A stretch of 8,351 nucleotides of DNA. It comes from CAWELS01 sp964468205 (GTDB lineage Bacteria > Acidobacteriota > Terriglobia > Bryobacterales > Bryobacteraceae). A program made the translations under genes and the position numbers. The stretch covers positions 1-8,351 of the forward strand of contig CAYXVG010000130.1 of the NCBI GenBank assembly GCA_964468205.1, written 5' to 3'. Positions 7,701 through 8,351 of the stretch are shown here, piece by piece. Positions within the stretch are counted from its first letter, which is position 1. Each line of letters begins with the position of its first letter. Below the pieces are notes generated by a model. That model was given only the letters and a program-made list of their open reading frames with translations. It searched no databases and was not told the DNA's origin.

Positions 7701-8208
7701 TGTCCTTCCCGAACATATCGCGGTACTCGTGGGCAAAGCGCCGGGCCTGATCGTAGTTTTCGTCCAAGATCGATTCATTGACGTCGCCACGCAGGCAGCC
7801 CGAGAGACAGATGAGGCCGTCCGTGTGCTGGGAGAGGAGATCCTTGTCCACGCGGGGCTTGTAGTAGAAGCCGTCCAGATAACCGGTGGAAACAAGCTTT
7901 ACCAGGTTCCGGTACCCCGTGTCGTTTTCGCACAACAGCAGCAGGTGGTTGTACCGGTTCGTATCGTTCTTCACCGAGCGCGGCTGCTGGGTGACGTACA
8001 ACTCGCATCCGATCACCGGGTGGATACCCTTGTTGAGCGCCGCGTCGTGGAATTTGACCGCGCCGAAAAGATTGCCATGGTCGGTCATGGCGATGGCGGG
8101 CATTCCCTGTTCCTGAACAATCTTCATCATCTGCGAGATCTCGCAGGCGCCGTCGAGAAGCGAATAGTCAGTATGGTTGTGCAGGTGAACGAAGGGGGTG
8201 TTGGACAT
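4735..8208 (-). CDS. dnaE: DNA polymerase III subunit alpha (replicative polymerase)
   Basis: The 1157 residues match the DnaE1 length and order. An N-terminal PHP domain keeps its putative metal ligands (His10, His12, Asp19, Asp43-His44, Glu69, His88, Asp206, His208), whereas E. coli DnaE has lost several; it may therefore have metal-dependent proofreading activity. The polymerase core shows GPGRGSAAGS (368-377), PDVDIDF with catalytic Asp412 and Asp414, and KMDFLGL with Asp563. FAGYGFNKSHSAAY lies at 751-764. A helix-hairpin-helix region lies near 832-853, an internal beta-clamp-binding motif QTGLF at 919-923, and an OB fold at about 988-1068 before the C-terminal domain. The start ATG 8208-8206 directly precedes FVHLHNHTDYSLLDG, the usual DnaE opening; the AGG just before it is a poor ribosome binding site. 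It lies upstream of accA with a 1-base overlap. No disruption is seen. Confidence 0.97.
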   Translation of the reverse strand: MSNTPFVHLHNHTDYSLLDGACEISQMMKIVQEQGMPAIAMTDHGNLFGAVKFHDAALNKGIHPVIGCELYVTQQPRSVKNDTNRYNHLLLLCENDTGYRNLVKLVSTGYLDGFYYKPRVDKDLLSQHTDGLICLSGCLRGDVNESILDENYDQARRFAHEYRDMFGKDNFFLELQDHHLDQDRVVIPQVARLSQESGVRLVVTNDSHYLTKADSRSHEILLCIQTGKTMSDENRMRFRTEDFYLKTKDEMLALFGDFEDALDRTWEIAQRCHLKLDTIPNPFPEFTVPAEHSVDSYFEYAAREGFERDRLPRLEAMQEAGALRRGIEEYRERLDKEIGIIREMKFSGYFLIVWDFMRFARSKGIPVGPGRGSAAGSLVSYAMGITDIDPLQYDLLFERFLNPERVNLPDVDIDFCTNRRGEVIQYVTEKYGRDQVAQIITFGTLGARAAIKDVGRALDMSFAEVEKITKMIPNELNIKLEAALEKEPDLAKLARQDERVGDVVHTAIRLEGMCRNSSVHAAGVVISPEPLMNLVPLYKTNKDEIVTQFDMAGVERLGLLKMDFLGLTTLTIIDECLKLIKKHRGVSIKVEEIPENDKKTYQDVFCSGHTSGVFQFESEGMRDILRRYEPERLEDLCALNALYRPGPIQGGMVDDFINRKQGRKKVAFDLPELKPVLEETYGVILYQEQVMQIANILGGFSLGEADLLRRAMGKKKAEVMAEQREKFLAGALERGFPAKTVQKVFDLMAQFAGYGFNKSHSAAYGYLAYVTAYLKAHYPVEFMSALLTSETGNTAKVVKYINECKDMGIEVEAPDVHTSDWNFTPDGEAIRFGLGAVKNIGQGAVESIIRAREKETRFRSIYHFCESVDLGAVNRRAIESLIKAGAMDAIPGGRSRMFAAVEGAVEAGQRAQRDRESGQTGLFAGLMEVEQSEPELPKVPDWSERDMLAGEKEMLGFYVTGHPLEEYAEKIAELATHNSADFTGLEKGQEVALCGVLAAITRKRNREGKPWAAVQIEDLKGSIDGMVFANSYEELAPELVADRAVLIRGTALPEENSHAKISVKSIVALENARVDLPRLISIRVVLGRNGGSAEDKAAALSKLFANKPGEAEVRLRLEKPRDFSVILDVTERVRPDKEFQAAVERICGQESFEVLAS

Positions 8209-8244
8209 CCTGGTTAACAGTATACGGGGTGACGCCGTAGGCCG

Positions 8245-8261
8245 CGATAATCCGGTTATCG
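8245..8261. promoter_or_regulatory. Palindrome upstream of dnaE
   Basis: CGATAA and TTATCG flank a 5-base spacer (TCCGG), a perfect 6-bp inverted repeat centred about 45 bases before the dnaE start. On the minus strand a TATACT at about 8218-8223 could be a -10 box, but I see no matching -35. An operator or a small RNA hairpin is possible; the symmetry is all that is seen. Confidence 0.25.
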
Positions 8262-8351
8262 GACCTCAATTCCGGGGTTTGGCATCGTATGCGGCACGCC
8301 TGACGGCGCACCCCCGCGGGACACGTATCCCGCGGCGGCCTCCGGCACGTC
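8256..8351 (-). CDS. Possible C-terminal end of an upstream gene (partial)
   Basis: One minus-strand frame entering at 8351 stays open for 31 codons and ends in TAA at 8258-8256, 47 bases before dnaE. Its tail reads GVPHTMPNPGIEVR, which looks more protein-like than chance but matches no family I recognise. A second frame is also open and has the same G/C bias at third positions, so composition does not decide. If real, the gene would be a same-strand neighbour of dnaE. Confidence 0.25.
   Translation of the reverse strand, partial: DVPEAAAGYVSRGGAPSGVPHTMPNPGIEVR
8314..8335. repeat. Perfect GC-rich hairpin
   Basis: CCGCGGGA (8314-8321) and TCCCGCGG (8328-8335) form an 8-bp perfect stem with a 6-base loop. 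It has no U-tract on either strand, so it is not a canonical intrinsic terminator. It overlaps the possible partial CDS, and GC-rich coding DNA could give such a repeat by chance. Confidence 0.3.

Overview
The window looks like a high-GC bacterial chromosome, most probably Acidobacteriota (Bryobacterales/Solibacter-like). That placement is an inference from the flavour of the DnaE and AccA sequences and from an iduronate-sulfatase-like gene; nothing here proves it. The right half is ordinary core genome on the minus strand. The left ~2.55 kb is accessory DNA, best read as the right end of a Tn7-like transposon inserted into a sulfatase gene.

Layout, left to right. (1) Positions 1-310, minus strand: the first 21 codons of a small UPF0175-like antitoxin gene running off the window, and the C-terminal part of an XRE-type regulator without its helix-turn-helix. 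(2) Positions 311-377: a divergent intergenic stretch with an operator-like imperfect palindrome and a near-perfect Shine-Dalgarno. (3) Positions 378-2255, plus strand: a 625-codon ORF with a TTG start. Its N-terminal ~125 residues are a TnsA-type endonuclease domain, and the remainder resembles the C-terminal two thirds of a TniQ/TnsD target-selection protein. No TnsB transposase or TnsC ATPase lies between them, so it looks like an in-frame deletion chimera or a new natural fusion. (4) Positions 2256-2413: no gene seen. (5) Positions 2414-2555: a 142-bp repeat-rich array bounded by TGTAGGAT and ATCCTACA, interpreted as the transposon right end with transposase-binding sites. (6) Positions 2556-3784, minus: a lipoprotein-type iduronate-2-sulfatase-like pseudogene that lost its C-terminus at the transposon junction and carries an in-frame TGA. 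(7) Positions 3890-4735: accA. (8) Positions 4735-8208: dnaE, whose stop overlaps the accA start by one base. (9) Positions 8209-8351: dnaE upstream region with two inverted repeats and perhaps the last codons of another minus-strand gene.

Functionally, dnaE (replicative polymerase) and accA (first committed step of fatty acid synthesis) form a translationally coupled housekeeping pair. The sulfatase is dead. The transposon has neither transposase nor ATPase in this window, so unless they lie further left it cannot move by itself; its end array could still be a substrate for a related element in trans. The most notable item is the TnsA-TniQ chimera together with its terminal array.
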